This document shows positions 8,153-19,087 of a stretch of DNA of 64,000 nt, piece by piece. Source of the stretch: Mycobacterium sp. ACS4331 (GTDB taxonomy: Bacteria > Actinomycetota > Actinomycetes > Mycobacteriales > Mycobacteriaceae); assembly GCF_001667265.1 (NCBI RefSeq), contig NZ_LZHW01000010.1, forward strand, positions 52,177 through 116,176, given 5' to 3'. The notes under the pieces are model-generated. The model saw only the letters and a list, made by a program, of their open reading frames with translations. It did no database searches and was not told the origin of the DNA. A program made the position numbers and the translations under genes. Every line of letters starts with the position of its first letter. The stretch's first letter is position 1.

Positions 8153-9153
8153 CGTCTGTTGCCTCCCGGCCGGGTCTGCCCGACTCTGTCAGCATCCCCC
8201 ATCTGCGTCTCCACCAGATCGGAACCGTCCGCTTCACTGTCGAGCTTGCGCAGGATCAGGCCCTCCCGCAACGCCCACGGGCAGATGTCCACGACTTCCA
8301 ACGACAGCGCTCGCATGCTCGCCTCCGCCACCAGGGCACCCGCCACGATCTGGGGGGCCCGTTCGGCGCTGACTCCTTCCAATTCCGCACGATCAGCCGC
8401 GGTCATCCTAGAGATGAACGCTATGAGTTGTCTGAGACCGTTGGCCGTCAGCGTCCTCTTGACCCGCGGTCCGGCGCCCGAAGGTGCCGCACCGGTCAGC
8501 CGAGCCAGGGAGCGGAACGTCTTGGATGAGGCCACCGCCAGATCCGGGCTGCCCGCAGCCAGCACGGTCTTGCGCGCGTCCGCCAGTTCGGTGTCCAGCC
8601 AATCACGCAGCATAGCCACCCGGCGCCGGCCCGGCGGATCGTCCGGCAGCCACTCCCTGGTCAGCCGTCCCGCCCCCAGCGGCAGCGACAGGGCCACCTC
8701 GGGCTCCTCGTCCACGCCGTTGGACAGTTCGAGTGAGCCGCCGCCGATGTCGATGTTGATGATGCGACCCGCACTCCAGCCGTACCAGCGCCGGACCGCC
8801 AGGAAGGTCAGGCGCGACTCGTCGCGGCCCGAGAGCACCTGCAGCGCAACGCCCGTCTCGGCGGCCACGCGGGCCAGCACCTCTTCGGAGTTCGTGGCGT
8901 CGCGGACGGCGGAGGTGGCGAACGCCATGAGTTCGGCACAGCCCGAACTGGCGGCGATCTTGGCCAGCTCGTCGACCGTGGCGACGAGCCTGTCGGCGCC
9001 CTTGCGGGTGAGCTTGCCGGAGCTGTCGATGGCCTCGGCGAGTCGAAGCGCGGCCTTGGTCGAACTCATCGGGGTGGGATGGCCACCACGACGTGCGTCC
9101 ACCACCAACAGGTGAACTGTGTTGCTTCCCACGTCGAGCACGCCCAATCGCAC
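8149..9153 (-). CDS. ppx1: Ppx/GppA-type exopolyphosphatase
   Basis: This protein has 334 residues of the ASKHA phosphotransferase fold. LGVLDVGSNTVHLLVVD is the phosphate-1 motif, ELMAFATSAVRDATNSEEVL carries the conserved catalytic-site region, and NIDIGGGSLEL is the phosphate-2 motif. Family members hydrolyse inorganic polyphosphate from the end or pppGpp. The M. tuberculosis homologue Rv0496 (Ppx1) works on short-chain polyphosphate. The GTG at 9153 places the first strand at residue 2. It heads the ppx1/membrane protein/isomerase/thioesterase block and is divergent from the gene at 9264. Confidence 0.93.
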   Translation of the reverse strand: MRLGVLDVGSNTVHLLVVDARRGGHPTPMSSTKAALRLAEAIDSSGKLTRKGADRLVATVDELAKIAASSGCAELMAFATSAVRDATNSEEVLARVAAETGVALQVLSGRDESRLTFLAVRRWYGWSAGRIINIDIGGGSLELSNGVDEEPEVALSLPLGAGRLTREWLPDDPPGRRRVAMLRDWLDTELADARKTVLAAGSPDLAVASSKTFRSLARLTGAAPSGAGPRVKRTLTANGLRQLIAFISRMTAADRAELEGVSAERAPQIVAGALVAEASMRALSLEVVDICPWALREGLILRKLDSEADGSDLVETQMGDADRVGQTRPGGNRR

Positions 9154-9263
9154 GTCTGTCAACCTAGCGCGGCGGCCGGGGGTGCGCGGAAGCGCCCGCG
9201 CAGAAGGCGTTCGGCGCGCCGCTGGGCGGTGAACCCGAGCGATGTCGTCTACCGTGGAATCCT

Positions 9264-10043
9264 GTGGCAGGCGGTGTGTATCCGGGTGAGGTCGAGTTGG
9301 ACTTCCCGCGTGAATGGGTCGAGTTCTACGACCCCGACAACGACGAGCATCTGATCGCCGCCGACATGACCTGGCTGCTGTCCCGCTGGACGTGCGTGTT
9401 CGGCACGCCTGCCTGTCAGGGCACCGTCGAGGGCCGGCCGGACGACGGCTGCTGCTCACACGGCGCCTTCCTGTCCGACGACGACGACCGGGCCAAACTC
9501 GACGACGCGGTCAAACAGCTGACCGACGAGGACTGGCAGTACCGCGATAAAGGCTTGGGTCGCAAGGGGTATCTCGAGATGGACACCTATGACGACGAGC
9601 CGAACCTGCGCACCCGGAAGTACAGGGGCGCGTGCATCTTCCTCAACCGTCCCGGTTTCGCCGGCGGCATCGGCTGCGCGCTGCACAGCAAGGCCCTCAA
9701 GCTCGGCGTCAATCCGCTGACGATGAAGCCCGAGGTCTGCTGGCAGCTGCCGATCCGGCGCACCCAGGAATGGGTGAAGCGGCCTGACGACACGGAGATC
9801 CTCAAGACCACGATCACCGAATACGACCGCCGCGGTTGGGGTTCGGGCGGCGCGGACCTGCACTGGTACTGCACCAGCGACCCGGCCGCACACGTCGGTG
9901 CGAAGCCGGTCTATGAGTCCTACGCGCCGGAGTTGACCGAACTGCTCGGCGAGAAGGCGTACGCCGAACTGGCGGCGATGTGCCGACGCCGCAGCGCCCT
10001 CGGCCTGATCGCCGTGCACCCCGCGACCCGCGCGGCGCAGTGA
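9264..10043 (+). CDS. Conserved cysteine-containing actinobacterial protein (Rv0495c-like)
   Basis: This is a soluble protein of 259 residues with eight cysteines in conserved surroundings: [67 protein letters not shown] and [12 protein letters not shown]. The spacing suggests a metal or Fe-S site, but I do not recognise a described enzyme family. The gene is highly conserved next to ppx1 in mycobacteria. The GTG at 9264 gives [18 protein letters not shown]; no second start in the next 30 codons looks better. It faces the methyltransferase-like gene with a 3-nt gap between the two stop codons. Confidence 0.8.
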   Translation: MAGGVYPGEVELDFPREWVEFYDPDNDEHLIAADMTWLLSRWTCVFGTPACQGTVEGRPDDGCCSHGAFLSDDDDRAKLDDAVKQLTDEDWQYRDKGLGRKGYLEMDTYDDEPNLRTRKYRGACIFLNRPGFAGGIGCALHSKALKLGVNPLTMKPEVCWQLPIRRTQEWVKRPDDTEILKTTITEYDRRGWGSGGADLHWYCTSDPAAHVGAKPVYESYAPELTELLGEKAYAELAAMCRRRSALGLIAVHPATRAAQ

Positions 10044-10046
10044 CCC

Positions 10047-10817
10047 TCAGCGCACCCGGTTGGCCTCGGCCCACACGCTGCCCGCGGTGAATCCCTCGGT
10101 GCTGGTGATCTTGAGCTGATGCTCGTCGGCCAGCATCCGTTCGACGCCCGCGTCGGCCGGCCAATACCGCGCGTGCACGGCCGCAGCCATCGTGGTGCCG
10201 CGCACGGGGTCGATCCGCCACACCGACACCACGGACATTCCGACATCGGCCAGCATCCGGATCAGCGCGGTCAGCGAGTAGTAGGCGAAGTGGTTCGGCG
10301 ACAGCGAGTCCCACCGGCCACAGCGGACCAGGTCGGCGATCGAGTCGAACTGCAGCAGCAGCACTCCCCCGGGCGCGGTGGACTCGGCCAGCATCCGGAA
10401 CGCCGATCGCTGGTCGGGGTCGTGGACGGCGCCGAAGTTGTCGACCACGACGTCGGCCTGACCGCCGAAGACGGGGGTGAAGCCCATCTGCGTCAGCAGC
10501 GGCAGCCAGCTGCCGCCGTGCCTGCCCCCGAACTGCCGGACCGTGTCGCCGACCAGAAGTTCGGCTGCGTCGGCCGTGCGCAGCATCTGAGTGACCTCGT
10601 CGGCCCTGGGCTCCGGATAGTCCAGACACGGGTGGGTCGCGTTCGAGCTGTCACCGTCGAGCTGGGCCAGTGCGCATTCGATGCACAGCGCCAGTGCGAC
10701 ACTGCCAAGGTCGATCACCCGTTGAACGGCACGCGATCCGCATGCTCGACAAAACGCCCCACCGTGCACGATCCAACTCCCCCACGTCGACACACCTTGA
10801 GGCGCCACCCCCGACAT
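10047..10817 (-). CDS. C-methyltransferase-like protein with N-terminal zinc-binding cysteines
   Basis: Early in this 256-residue protein is FCRACGSRAVQRVIDLG followed by LALCIECALAQL, a Cys-x2-Cys pair set like the zinc-binding domain (Methyltransf_13) that begins sugar C-methyltransferases. The rest resembles the C-terminal part of those enzymes (VVDNFGAVHDPD, GVLLLQFDSIADL, NHFAYYSLTALIRMLADVGM). The Gly-rich SAM-binding motif expected between them is hard to find, and the protein is much shorter than the usual 400 residues, so it may have lost activity or bind a different ligand. The ATG at 10817 is chosen because the Cys motif then begins at about residue 23. It lies immediately downstream of regX3 on the same strand. 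Confidence 0.6.
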   Translation of the reverse strand: MSGVAPQGVSTWGSWIVHGGAFCRACGSRAVQRVIDLGSVALALCIECALAQLDGDSSNATHPCLDYPEPRADEVTQMLRTADAAELLVGDTVRQFGGRHGGSWLPLLTQMGFTPVFGGQADVVVDNFGAVHDPDQRSAFRMLAESTAPGGVLLLQFDSIADLVRCGRWDSLSPNHFAYYSLTALIRMLADVGMSVVSVWRIDPVRGTTMAAAVHARYWPADAGVERMLADEHQLKITSTEGFTAGSVWAEANRVR

Positions 10818-10857
10818 CCCCAAGGTGTTCCACCCTACAAGTCGGCGCGGGTGCGCG

Positions 10858-11544
10858 TCAGCCCTCCAGCTTGTAACCCAGGCCACGCACCGTCACCAGC
10901 CGCACCGGGTTGGCCGGGTCGGCCTCGATCTTGGATCGCAGCCTTTTGACGTGGACGTCGAGGGTCTTGGTGTCCCCGACGTAGTCGGCCCCCCAGACGC
11001 GGTCGATCAACTGACCGCGGGTCAACACCCGCCCGCTGTTGCGCATGAGGTATTCGAGCAGGTCGAACTCCTTGAGCGGCAGAGTGATCAACTCTCCCGC
11101 GACGCTCACGACGTGCCGTTCGACGTCCATCCGGACGGGGCCGGCCTCCAGGACCGCGCCGTCGACGCCGCCCTCGTCGGTGTCGCCGCCGCGGCGCAGC
11201 ACGGCCCGGATCCGCGCGATCAGCTCGCGCGCCGAATACGGTTTGGTGACGTAGTCGTCAGCGCCCAGTTCCAGGCCGACGACCTTGTCGATCTCGCTGT
11301 CGCGAGCGGTCACCATGATCACCGGCACGGCCGAACGGGCCCGAAGCTGCCTGCAGACATCGGTGCCGCTCATCCCGGGCAGCATCAGGTCCAACAGCAC
11401 GATGTCGGCGCCGGACCGGTCGAACTCGGCCAATGCACTCGGACCGTCGCCCACCACCGTGGCTTCGAATCCCTCCTTGCGCAGCAGGAAGGCCAAGGGA
11501 TCGGCCAGCGACTCCTCGTCCTCCACGATCAGCACACTGGTCAT
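10858..11544 (-). CDS. regX3: Phosphate-responsive response regulator RegX3
   Basis: This 228-residue OmpR/PhoB-family regulator has an N-terminal receiver domain with acidic pocket VEDEES, phospho-acceptor Asp52 (IVLLDLMLPGMSG), and the switch Lys in DDYVTKPYSARELIARIRAVLRR. The C-terminal winged helix ends TKTLDVHVKRLRSKIEADPANPVRLVTVRGLGYKLEG. In mycobacteria RegX3 activates phosphate-scavenging genes when phosphate is low, after phosphorylation by SenX3. It follows senX3 after 30 nt, with AGGAGAGGA upstream as a ribosome site, so the two are one transcript. Confidence 0.97.
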   Translation of the reverse strand: MTSVLIVEDEESLADPLAFLLRKEGFEATVVGDGPSALAEFDRSGADIVLLDLMLPGMSGTDVCRQLRARSAVPVIMVTARDSEIDKVVGLELGADDYVTKPYSARELIARIRAVLRRGGDTDEGGVDGAVLEAGPVRMDVERHVVSVAGELITLPLKEFDLLEYLMRNSGRVLTRGQLIDRVWGADYVGDTKTLDVHVKRLRSKIEADPANPVRLVTVRGLGYKLEG

Positions 11545-11574
11545 TGACGTAATCGTCCTCTCCTCACAGGGGTC

Positions 11575-12759
11575 CTACTCAGGTGACTCTTCGCCGTCGT
11601 CGGCGTCGTTGCAGGCCGGGATCGACAGCGTGAAGGTCGATCCGGTGCCCAGTTGACTCCACAGCCGGATCGACCCGTTGTGGTTGGCGGCGACGTGCTT
11701 GACGATCGCCAGGCCCAAACCCGTCCCGCCGGTGGCACGCGAGCGCGCCTTGTCGACCCGAAAGAAGCGTTCGAACACGCGCTCCTGATCGGCCTTGGCG
11801 ATTCCGATGCCCCGGTCGGTCACCGCGATCTCCACGTACGCGCCGCGGCGACGCCGACTGATCGACACCGTCGAGCCGTGCGGCGAGTACGCGATGGCAT
11901 TGGAGATCAGGTTCGCCAGCGCCGTCGCGAGCAGCGGCGGGTTGCCCAGCACCTGCAGGCCGGACGGGGCGTCGGCGGTGACACTGATGTCGGCGTTGTC
12001 GGCGGCCAGCTTGTTGCGCGAAATCGCCTCGGCCACAACGCTGTCCACGTCCACCGCGTCGAGGTCGGGCAGTTTCTCGGCGCCCTGCAGGCGGGACAGT
12101 TCGATCAGTTCGCCGACCATGTCGGCAAGACGTTTGGATTCCGCGAGCACCTTGGCGCCGAACCTGCGCACGGTTTCGGGGTCCTCGGCGGACTCCAGGA
12201 TCGCCTCGGCCAGGACGCCGATGGCGCCGACGGGCGTCTTCAGTTCATGGCTGACGTTGGCGACGAAGTCACGCCGGGTCGCCTCGACTCGGGCGTGGTC
12301 GGACTGATCGTCGACGAACACCACCGCGAACCGGCGGTCATCGTCGGTCAGCAGGCGGACGTGGCCGCGCACCGACAGCCCCGAACGTCCCGCGGCGGCC
12401 CGTTTGGGCGCCGGCGTCAGGTCCACCTCGGTGTTCTCACCGGTCTCCAGGGTGTGCTGCGCGGCGGCCCAGGCCCGGTCGTCGAGCAGGCGGTCGTGCA
12501 CGAGTGCCAGTTCGCCGTGCCGGGCGCGGTCGTTGACGAAGACCACGTCACGGAAGGCGTCCACGACGACGATCCCCTGCGGGGAGAGCTCAACGATGCG
12601 TTTGAGCATCTGGGACACCGTGATACCGGCCAGTTCCGCGGCGCGGCGACGCCGTCGCTCCACGATCATCGGCCACAACTGCGCGCCGATCACCGCGCCC
12701 ACGACCAGCGCCAGCCCAGAGGCGACCCCGGCGAGGATCAGCGCCGATACGACACTCAC
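11575..12759 (-). CDS. senX3: Sensor histidine kinase SenX3
   Basis: This histidine kinase of 394 residues has one N-terminal membrane helix ([20 protein letters not shown]), a juxtamembrane Arg-rich stop, a PAS-like domain (residues about 50-150, [19 protein letters not shown]), the dimerisation domain with phospho-acceptor His171 in [16 protein letters not shown], and a HATPase domain with N box [14 protein letters not shown]1 DRGIGI and G2 GGTGLGLAI. It signals phosphate limitation to RegX3 together with the Pst/PhoU system. The start is GTG 12759. The 30-nt gap to regX3 is too short to contain the 77-bp MIRU-type repeats found there in M. tuberculosis. Confidence 0.97.
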   Translation of the reverse strand: MSVVSALILAGVASGLALVVGAVIGAQLWPMIVERRRRRAAELAGITVSQMLKRIVELSPQGIVVVDAFRDVVFVNDRARHGELALVHDRLLDDRAWAAAQHTLETGENTEVDLTPAPKRAAAGRSGLSVRGHVRLLTDDDRRFAVVFVDDQSDHARVEATRRDFVANVSHELKTPVGAIGVLAEAILESAEDPETVRRFGAKVLAESKRLADMVGELIELSRLQGAEKLPDLDAVDVDSVVAEAISRNKLAADNADISVTADAPSGLQVLGNPPLLATALANLISNAIAYSPHGSTVSISRRRRGAYVEIAVTDRGIGIAKADQERVFERFFRVDKARSRATGGTGLGLAIVKHVAANHNGSIRLWSQLGTGSTFTLSIPACNDADDGEESPE

Positions 12760-12851
12760 GCGAAAAGCGTACGCATCCGGTGAACGTCATCCCAGCAGCG
12801 TGCGGCCAAAGCGGGACATGTCACAGCATCCCGAGCAGGTGTTCGCGCGCC

Positions 12852-12868
12852 GTTAACCCGCGTTCAAC
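12852..12868 (-). promoter_or_regulatory. Candidate RegX3 box upstream of senX3
   Basis: GTTAACC at 12852 and GTTCAAC at 12862 form a direct repeat ten bases apart, resembling the GTTCACC-type repeats bound by PhoP/RegX3 regulators. A further GGTGAAC lies at 12778-12784, 19 nt before the senX3 start. RegX3 is known to control its own operon, so the position fits. The assignment is by eye. Confidence 0.35.
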
Positions 12869-12899
12869 TGCCGTTTGCTCGCCCCTCACCCTGGGCGGG

Positions 12900-13655
12900 T
12901 CAGTGCGCCTGCTTGGCCCCCTGGCTGGCCACGGCCGCGGCGCCGGCGGCGGCGGCCTCGGGGTCCAGGTAGGTGCCGCCCGCCACCTTGGGCCGCAGGT
13001 CCGCGTCGAGGTCGTAGCGCAGCGGGATGCCGGTGGGGATGTTCAGGCCCACCACGTCCTCGTCGCTCATGCCGTCCAGGTACTTCACCAGCGCGCGCAG
13101 GGAGTTGCCGTGCGCGGCGACCAGCACGGTCTTGCCCGCCCGCAGGTCGGGCACGATGGCCTCTTCGAAGTAGGGCACGAACCGGGCCACGACGTCGGCC
13201 AGACACTCGGTCAGCGGGCCGCCGCCGATGCCGGCGTAACGCGGATCGGCGTCCTGGCTGAATTCGCTGCCCTTCTCGATCGGCGGCGGCGGGGTGTCAT
13301 AGCTGCGCCGCCACGCCATGAACTGCTCTTCGCCGTACTTGGCCTTGGTCTCGGCCTTGTCGAGGCCCTGCAGCGCGCCGTAGTGCCGTTCATTGAGCCG
13401 CCAGTCCCGGACCACGGGGATCCACAGCCGGTCGGCGGCGTCGAGCGCGAGGTGCGCGGTGGTGATCGCGCGGCGCAGCAGCGAGGTGTACAGAACATCG
13501 GGCAGCAGACCCTGTTCGGCCATCAACACCCCGGCGCGCACGGCCTCGGTGCGGCCTTTGTCGGTCAGGTCGACGTCGACCCATCCGGTGAAGAGGTTGA
13601 GCGCATTCCATTCGCTCTCGCCGTGACGGAGCAGGACCAGGGTGGAGTCAGCCAT
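12900..13655 (-). CDS. gpm1: 2,3-bisphosphoglycerate-dependent phosphoglycerate mutase
   Basis: This 251-residue glycolytic enzyme interconverts 3- and 2-phosphoglycerate. It carries the phosphohistidine motif [12 protein letters not shown] with His11, the acid [17 protein letters not shown], and the second His in [22 protein letters not shown]. Its length is standard for the dPGM class. The C-terminal tail is Ala-rich and unremarkable. It sits between senX3 and the YbjN-like gene, the usual mycobacterial order. The 140 nt between it and senX3 hold the putative RegX3 box. Confidence 0.97.
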   Translation of the reverse strand: MADSTLVLLRHGESEWNALNLFTGWVDVDLTDKGRTEAVRAGVLMAEQGLLPDVLYTSLLRRAITTAHLALDAADRLWIPVVRDWRLNERHYGALQGLDKAETKAKYGEEQFMAWRRSYDTPPPPIEKGSEFSQDADPRYAGIGGGPLTECLADVVARFVPYFEEAIVPDLRAGKTVLVAAHGNSLRALVKYLDGMSDEDVVGLNIPTGIPLRYDLDADLRPKVAGGTYLDPEAAAAGAAAVASQGAKQAH

Positions 13656-13710
13656 GCCTGGAATCCTCTCATGCCTCCACTGGGACGCGCGTGGGCGGCG
13701 ACCGTGGGCG

Positions 13711-14211
13711 TCAGGCCTCGTCGTCGATCAGGTGCGCGAACGCCTCGAGGTTCTTCAGCGACTCCCCGCGGGAGACCCGCCAGGCCCACTCCCGTTGGAT
13801 TGAGGTGCGAAAACCCAGCTCCAACAACGTGTTGAAGTCTCCGTCGACGGCCTCGAGCACCTGCCCGAGGATCCGGTCGATCTCGTCGGCCGTGACGGAC
13901 TCCAGCGCGAGCAGTCCCACGAGGTAGATGTCGCCGACGTTGTCGAGGGTGTAGGCGACGCCGTAGAGCCTGCGGTTGCGCTTGAGCAGGAAGCGGTAGA
14001 CCTCTTCGAAGTTCTCGTCGGGTCGTCGGCACACGAAAGCCTCGACGCGCACCGAGTGCTCGCCGATGCTCAGCAGGGTGTTGGTCTTGAGTCTGCGTTC
14101 GCCCGGCAGTTCGACGACCAGTGCCGGCAGCCCGCCGTGCGTGTCCGTGTGCAGGCTGTAGGTCAGCTCGCGCTCCCGCAGGGCCTCCTCGATGACCTGC
14201 TGGGCGTTCAT
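13711..14211 (-). CDS. YbjN-domain protein (Rv0487-like)
   Basis: This cytosolic alpha/beta protein of 166 residues belongs to the YbjN/type III secretion chaperone-like fold: [41 protein letters not shown], then [35 protein letters not shown]. The biochemical role is unknown. The ATG at 14211 overlaps the mshA stop by four bases, so it is probably translated together with mshA. It contains no cysteine cluster or membrane segment. Confidence 0.85.
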   Translation of the reverse strand: MNAQQVIEEALRERELTYSLHTDTHGGLPALVVELPGERRLKTNTLLSIGEHSVRVEAFVCRRPDENFEEVYRFLLKRNRRLYGVAYTLDNVGDIYLVGLLALESVTADEIDRILGQVLEAVDGDFNTLLELGFRTSIQREWAWRVSRGESLKNLEAFAHLIDDEA

Positions 14212-15509
14212 GCCCGCACTCCCCGACGCCGGGACCAGCGCAGCCCCGTCCTCCGCGGCACCGCGAGCGAGTCACGGGTGGTCGCGCCCTCGTGCGTGCG
14301 CGCGTAGTCGGCGATCGCGTGGCGGTAGGCGCCCAGCAGCGAGTCGACGGTGTGGTCCCACGAGAACGTCGCGGCGTGCCGCACGGCGGCCGCGGCCATG
14401 GCGTCGCGGCGCGCGCGGTCCTGGCCCAACAGGTCGCCCAGCACGGCCGCCCAGTGGTCGGGGTCGTGGTCGGGCACCAGGGCCCCGGACTGCCCGTCGC
14501 GCACCGCGACGGGCAACCCGCCGACCGCGGCGGCCACCACGGGAGTGCCGCAGGCCTGGGCTTCGATGGCGACCAGGCCGAACGATTCGGAGTGGCTGGG
14601 GACGGCCACCAGGTCAGCGGCGCGGTAGACGTTGACCAGGTTGTCCCGCGACTGCGGCGGCAGGAAGGTCACGCGGTCACTGATGCCGAGATCGTCGGCC
14701 AGGCGCAGCAGCCCGTCGGGCGCCGCCAGTCCGCTGCCCGACGGCCCGCCGGCGATGACGACGCGCACCCCCGGAAGTTTGGCGGCGGCACGCAGCAGCA
14801 CGTCAGGCGCCTTCAATGGCTGAATGCGGCCCACGAAGGCGATGGTGGGTTCGTCCGGAAGACCCAGAGCGCGGCGCGCGGCGTCGCGGTCACCCGGGGT
14901 GAACGTCGCCAGATCGACGCCGGGGTGCACGACGTCGATGCGCGCCGGGTCGGCGTGGTGCAGCGAAACCAGTTGGCGGGCCTCGTCGTCGGTGTTGACG
15001 ATGAGGCGATCGGCCTCGTCGACGACCTGCTGCTCACCGACCGCGCGCAGTGCCGGTTCCGGGGCGTCGCCCTCGGCGAGGGCGGCGTTCTTCACCGCGG
15101 CCAGTGTGTGCGCTGTGTGAACCAGCGGGACGGCCCAGCGATCGCGGGCCAGCCAACCGACCTGACCCGACAGCCAGTAGTGCGAGTGAACGATGTCGTA
15201 GTACCCGGGTTCGTGTGTGGCCTCGGCCCGCAGCACACCCGCGGTGAACGCACACAACTGCGTGGGCAGATCGTATTTGTCGAGCCCTTCGAACGGCCCG
15301 GCGACGACATTGCGCACCGTCACGCCGGGCGCCACCTGGACCACCGGCTCGTCCGCCGACGACGTGGCCCGGGTGAAGATCTCCACCTCGACGCCACGCT
15401 GCCCGAGATGCAGTGCGGTCTGCAGAACGTAGACGTTCATCCCGCCGGCGTCGCCGGTGCCCGGTTGAGCCAACGGCGACGTATGGACCGACAAGACCGC
15501 GACACGCAC
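14208..15509 (-). CDS. mshA: D-inositol-3-phosphate glycosyltransferase MshA
   Basis: MshA is the first enzyme of mycothiol synthesis. It transfers GlcNAc from UDP-GlcNAc to 1L-myo-inositol 1-phosphate. This 433-residue GT4 glycosyltransferase shows [22 protein letters not shown] (nucleotide and inositol site loop), [46 protein letters not shown] and the GT4 signature [24 protein letters not shown] with its conserved E-x7-E. The GTG at 15509 is the start because an in-frame TGA lies two codons upstream. The protein is therefore shorter at its N-terminus than the M. tuberculosis one, which has a leader of about 45 residues. Mycothiol is the main actinobacterial low-molecular-weight thiol. Confidence 0.96.
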   Translation of the reverse strand: MRVAVLSVHTSPLAQPGTGDAGGMNVYVLQTALHLGQRGVEVEIFTRATSSADEPVVQVAPGVTVRNVVAGPFEGLDKYDLPTQLCAFTAGVLRAEATHEPGYYDIVHSHYWLSGQVGWLARDRWAVPLVHTAHTLAAVKNAALAEGDAPEPALRAVGEQQVVDEADRLIVNTDDEARQLVSLHHADPARIDVVHPGVDLATFTPGDRDAARRALGLPDEPTIAFVGRIQPLKAPDVLLRAAAKLPGVRVVIAGGPSGSGLAAPDGLLRLADDLGISDRVTFLPPQSRDNLVNVYRAADLVAVPSHSESFGLVAIEAQACGTPVVAAAVGGLPVAVRDGQSGALVPDHDPDHWAAVLGDLLGQDRARRDAMAAAAVRHAATFSWDHTVDSLLGAYRHAIADYARTHEGATTRDSLAVPRRTGLRWSRRRGVRA

Positions 15510-15565
15510 CCCTCATGCTTACACCAGCGGCCGCAGGGACCGGGAAGCGCCTGGACGGGCGTGGT

Positions 15566-16801
15566 TCAGGCGGTGGCCCGCGGACGGCTCGCGCGGCGCA
15601 GCGCACCCAGCGGGTCGGCGTAGAGCGGACCGAGGGACACGACGCCGGCACCGGCCTCCTGCACGCGGTTGCCGAAGCCGGTCAACCGGATCTCCCGAGC
15701 CGGCAGCACCGATTTCGCCGCGAACGCCGACTCCACCAGCGGCAGCGCCTCGGCGTACTCGGTGAACGCCTGCCCGCCGACCACGAGCTCGTCGGGGTTG
15801 AGCAGATCACGCAGCAGCGCGACCGACTCGCCGAGCACCCGGGCGCGTTCCGCCAGAAGCTGCTGTGCGACCTCGCTGCCGCGGCGCGCCGCGGTGACCA
15901 CCGCCGCGACGGTGGACACCTCCGACGTCAGGACTCCGTGCCTGCGGGCCGCCGAGACGACGGCCTCGTCGCTGACGGTCGACTCCAAAGAGCCTGTGCC
16001 ACCGAGCAGTTCGGAGTTGGCCGGAAGGTTCGCGATGGTGCCCGGCCCGCTCGACGGGCTGTGCACACGGCCGTCGATCACCAAGGCGTAACCGACCGTC
16101 TCACGCGCGTACACATACAGGCTGGTGGCCGACTGACGGCGTCCGGTCAGCAGCAGTTCGGCGCCGGCCATCGCGTCGACGTGGGCCGCGACCGACACCG
16201 GCAGGCCGAGCGCGTCGGCCAGCACCGGGCCGACCGGCGCCTGGCTCCAGCCCAGCCGGGGGTGGTCGACGACGCCGCGTGCGCTGTCGACCGCCCCACC
16301 GATGGCCACGCCGACCCACAGAGTCTGACGGCGGTGCCAGCGGCTCAGGTAACGCTGCACGCTGCCGGCCAGGGTCGCCAGCGCCGTGGCCTGCGTACCG
16401 CGCGGGGTCGGCGTCTCGACCGTGTCGAGGGTGCGCCCGAACAGGTCGGTCGCCACGATGCTGGTGGTTCTGGCGCCGATGTGCACGCCGACGGTCAAGA
16501 ACGGTTCGTGGTTGACCTCGACCGGAACGCGGGGCCGCCCGATCGCACCGGAGACCGCGAGGTCGGCGCGCTCACGCAGCAGACCCGCGTCAAGGAGCGC
16601 GGTGACCTGGCGGTTGACGGTCGCGATCGACAGCTTGGTGGCGCTGGCGATGGTGTCGCGGGCAACCGGGCCGCGCTGCCGGACCGCGGCGAAGACCGAG
16701 GCGGCGGCGCCGTCGGCGACCTTCAGCGCCGGGACGACGATCTGATGGCGCGAACGCAGCGGGTGGATGTGGGAGACGGCGGTGATGGTGTTGGTACGCA
16801 C
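15566..16801 (-). CDS. ROK-family transcriptional regulator (Rv0485-like)
   Basis: This is a 411-residue protein with an N-terminal winged helix (GPVARDTIASATKLSIATVNRQVTALLDAGLLRE, residues 44-78) and a ROK sugar-kinase-like domain (LTVGVHIGARTTSIVATDLFG, VGVAIGGAVDSARG). The family's zinc motif (CxCGxxGC) and the usual GHxx residues are degenerate: the region reads PGTIANLPANSELLGGTGSLE. A sugar-kinase activity is thus unlikely and an altered effector is possible. In M. tuberculosis this regulator (Rv0485) has been linked to control of a PE/PPE pair. The GTG at 16801 was taken as the start. It diverges from the SDR gene at 16999. Confidence 0.85.
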   Translation of the reverse strand: MRTNTITAVSHIHPLRSRHQIVVPALKVADGAAASVFAAVRQRGPVARDTIASATKLSIATVNRQVTALLDAGLLRERADLAVSGAIGRPRVPVEVNHEPFLTVGVHIGARTTSIVATDLFGRTLDTVETPTPRGTQATALATLAGSVQRYLSRWHRRQTLWVGVAIGGAVDSARGVVDHPRLGWSQAPVGPVLADALGLPVSVAAHVDAMAGAELLLTGRRQSATSLYVYARETVGYALVIDGRVHSPSSGPGTIANLPANSELLGGTGSLESTVSDEAVVSAARRHGVLTSEVSTVAAVVTAARRGSEVAQQLLAERARVLGESVALLRDLLNPDELVVGGQAFTEYAEALPLVESAFAAKSVLPAREIRLTGFGNRVQEAGAGVVSLGPLYADPLGALRRASRPRATA

Positions 16802-16998
16802 AGGGTTGTCCTTGGGTCCGATTCGGTTGGGGCACTGAGGGCCGCGTCAACCGACGGAGGGAAGGACTCGTCAGGCGCGGCAGGAACCGGGACAACAACA
16901 CGACAGCACGCCACACGCGACAGCGTGCGGAGCACTCGTGCTTCCCATGTACCGCTTGGACACGTGGCGAATTTAGCACAGTCACTAGAGTTGTTCCG

Positions 16999-17725
<727 letters not shown>

Positions 17726-17745
<20 letters not shown>

Positions 17746-19060
17746 TGCTGGTGGGCGTGCCGGACAGGGTCGGCGCGCCGCTGGGGGTGACCGGCGCGGT
17801 GCTCGGCAGCGAGGCCGGGCTGTCCTGGTCGCTCAGGGCCGACATCGCCGTCCACTCCGACCAGTCGACCGCCCAGTCCCAGATGTCCCCGTCGGCGTAG
17901 GACAGCTCGATTCGGGTGCCCGTCACCTCGACGGGGTCGCCGTAGAGCGCCGAGTGGAAGTACTGCTCGGCGTCCTCGAGCGACAGGTTGATGCACCCGT
18001 TGGTGACATTGCTGTTGCCCTGCGCACCCGAACTGGCCGGGTTGGCGTGGATGAACTCGCCGTTGTTGGAGATGCGCACCGCGAACCGCTCGCGAATGTT
18101 CGCGTAGCCGGCCGCCGGGTTGGTCATGTAGAAGTCCTCGTACTTCTCGGTGACCACGTGGACGCCGCTGCGGGTGACGTTGCGGTCCAGGTCGCCCTCG
18201 CCGTAGCTGCACGGGAAGTCCATGATCACGCCCTCGTCGGTGATCACCTGGATTCGGTGACTGGACGCTTCGGCCTTGACGACCTGCCGCCGCCCGATGG
18301 TGATGTCCAGCGTGGAATCGGCTGCGCCATAGGCTCCGTCGCCGAACGGCACGCCGTAGAGCTTGGCGTCCACATGCACCGTGGTGCCCGCCGGGTAGTA
18401 GTCCCTGGTCCGCCAGTGCACACGGGATCCCGCGGCCTCATCGGGAAGCCACGCCCAGCCGCCCTCCACGGGGGGTTCGGTCGTCACGGTCAGCGCACGC
18501 TCGACGGCCGCCCTGTCCTCGTCGGCGATGGCGGCGTCGAACTGCAGGATGATCGGTGCGGCCACGCCGACGGTCTGGCCGTCCGACAGCTGGAACTGCC
18601 CGCTGACGGTCTGGGTGGGCGACACCGTGGTGAAGCTGCCCTCGATGGGCACCGCGTTGCCGTCGGCGCCGACCGCCGAACCGGCCCACGTGTACTCGAC
18701 GCCGTAGCCCAGCGGTTCGGTGGTCTCGAACATCGTGCGCTCGCGATCGAGCCGGCCCGCGACCACCCGGCCGTCGGGATTGGTCAGGCTGACCTTCTGC
18801 AGATGCCCGCCACTGACCTTCACGCTGACCCGATCGGTGGGCACGACGTCGGTGGCGCCCTTGGCGGGCGTGAACGACAGGTCGGCCGACGGCGGCGGCC
18901 CGCTGTCGGCCTGCGGCCCACCGGATCGGCCCGCACAGGCGGCCAGCACTCCGGGAGCCACCGCACCCAGCGCCAACGCGGCCAATGCCGTGCGCCGGGA
19001 CAGCGGCGGGCCGTCGGCCGGGTCGCGGGGAGGTCTCACGTGAATCCAGGGTACGGACAC
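17726..19060 (-). CDS. lprQ: L,D-transpeptidase lipoprotein (LdtE/LprQ-like)
   Basis: This protein has 444 residues. The N-terminus has a twin-Arg [24 protein letters not shown], a signal followed by an LAAC lipobox, so the mature protein is a lipoprotein that is probably Tat-exported. Two Ig-like domains (about 60-260) precede the YkuD catalytic domain (about 265-400). The catalytic Cys is in [18 protein letters not shown] and the partner His in [15 protein letters not shown]. The usual SHGC is TNGC here, as in its M. tuberculosis homologue as I recall it. The enzyme would form 3-3 cross-links in peptidoglycan. GTG 19060 is used; GTG 19039 is also possible. The tail is Thr/Pro/Ser-rich. Confidence 0.93.
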
Positions 19061-19087
19061 GTCCGTGGGGCCCGGGAATCCAGCGGC

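Noticed and set aside
7286..9115. Plus-strand open frame opposite the Rv0497-like gene and ppx1
   Set aside because: Both minus-strand genes have clear motifs; the plus frame is compositional.
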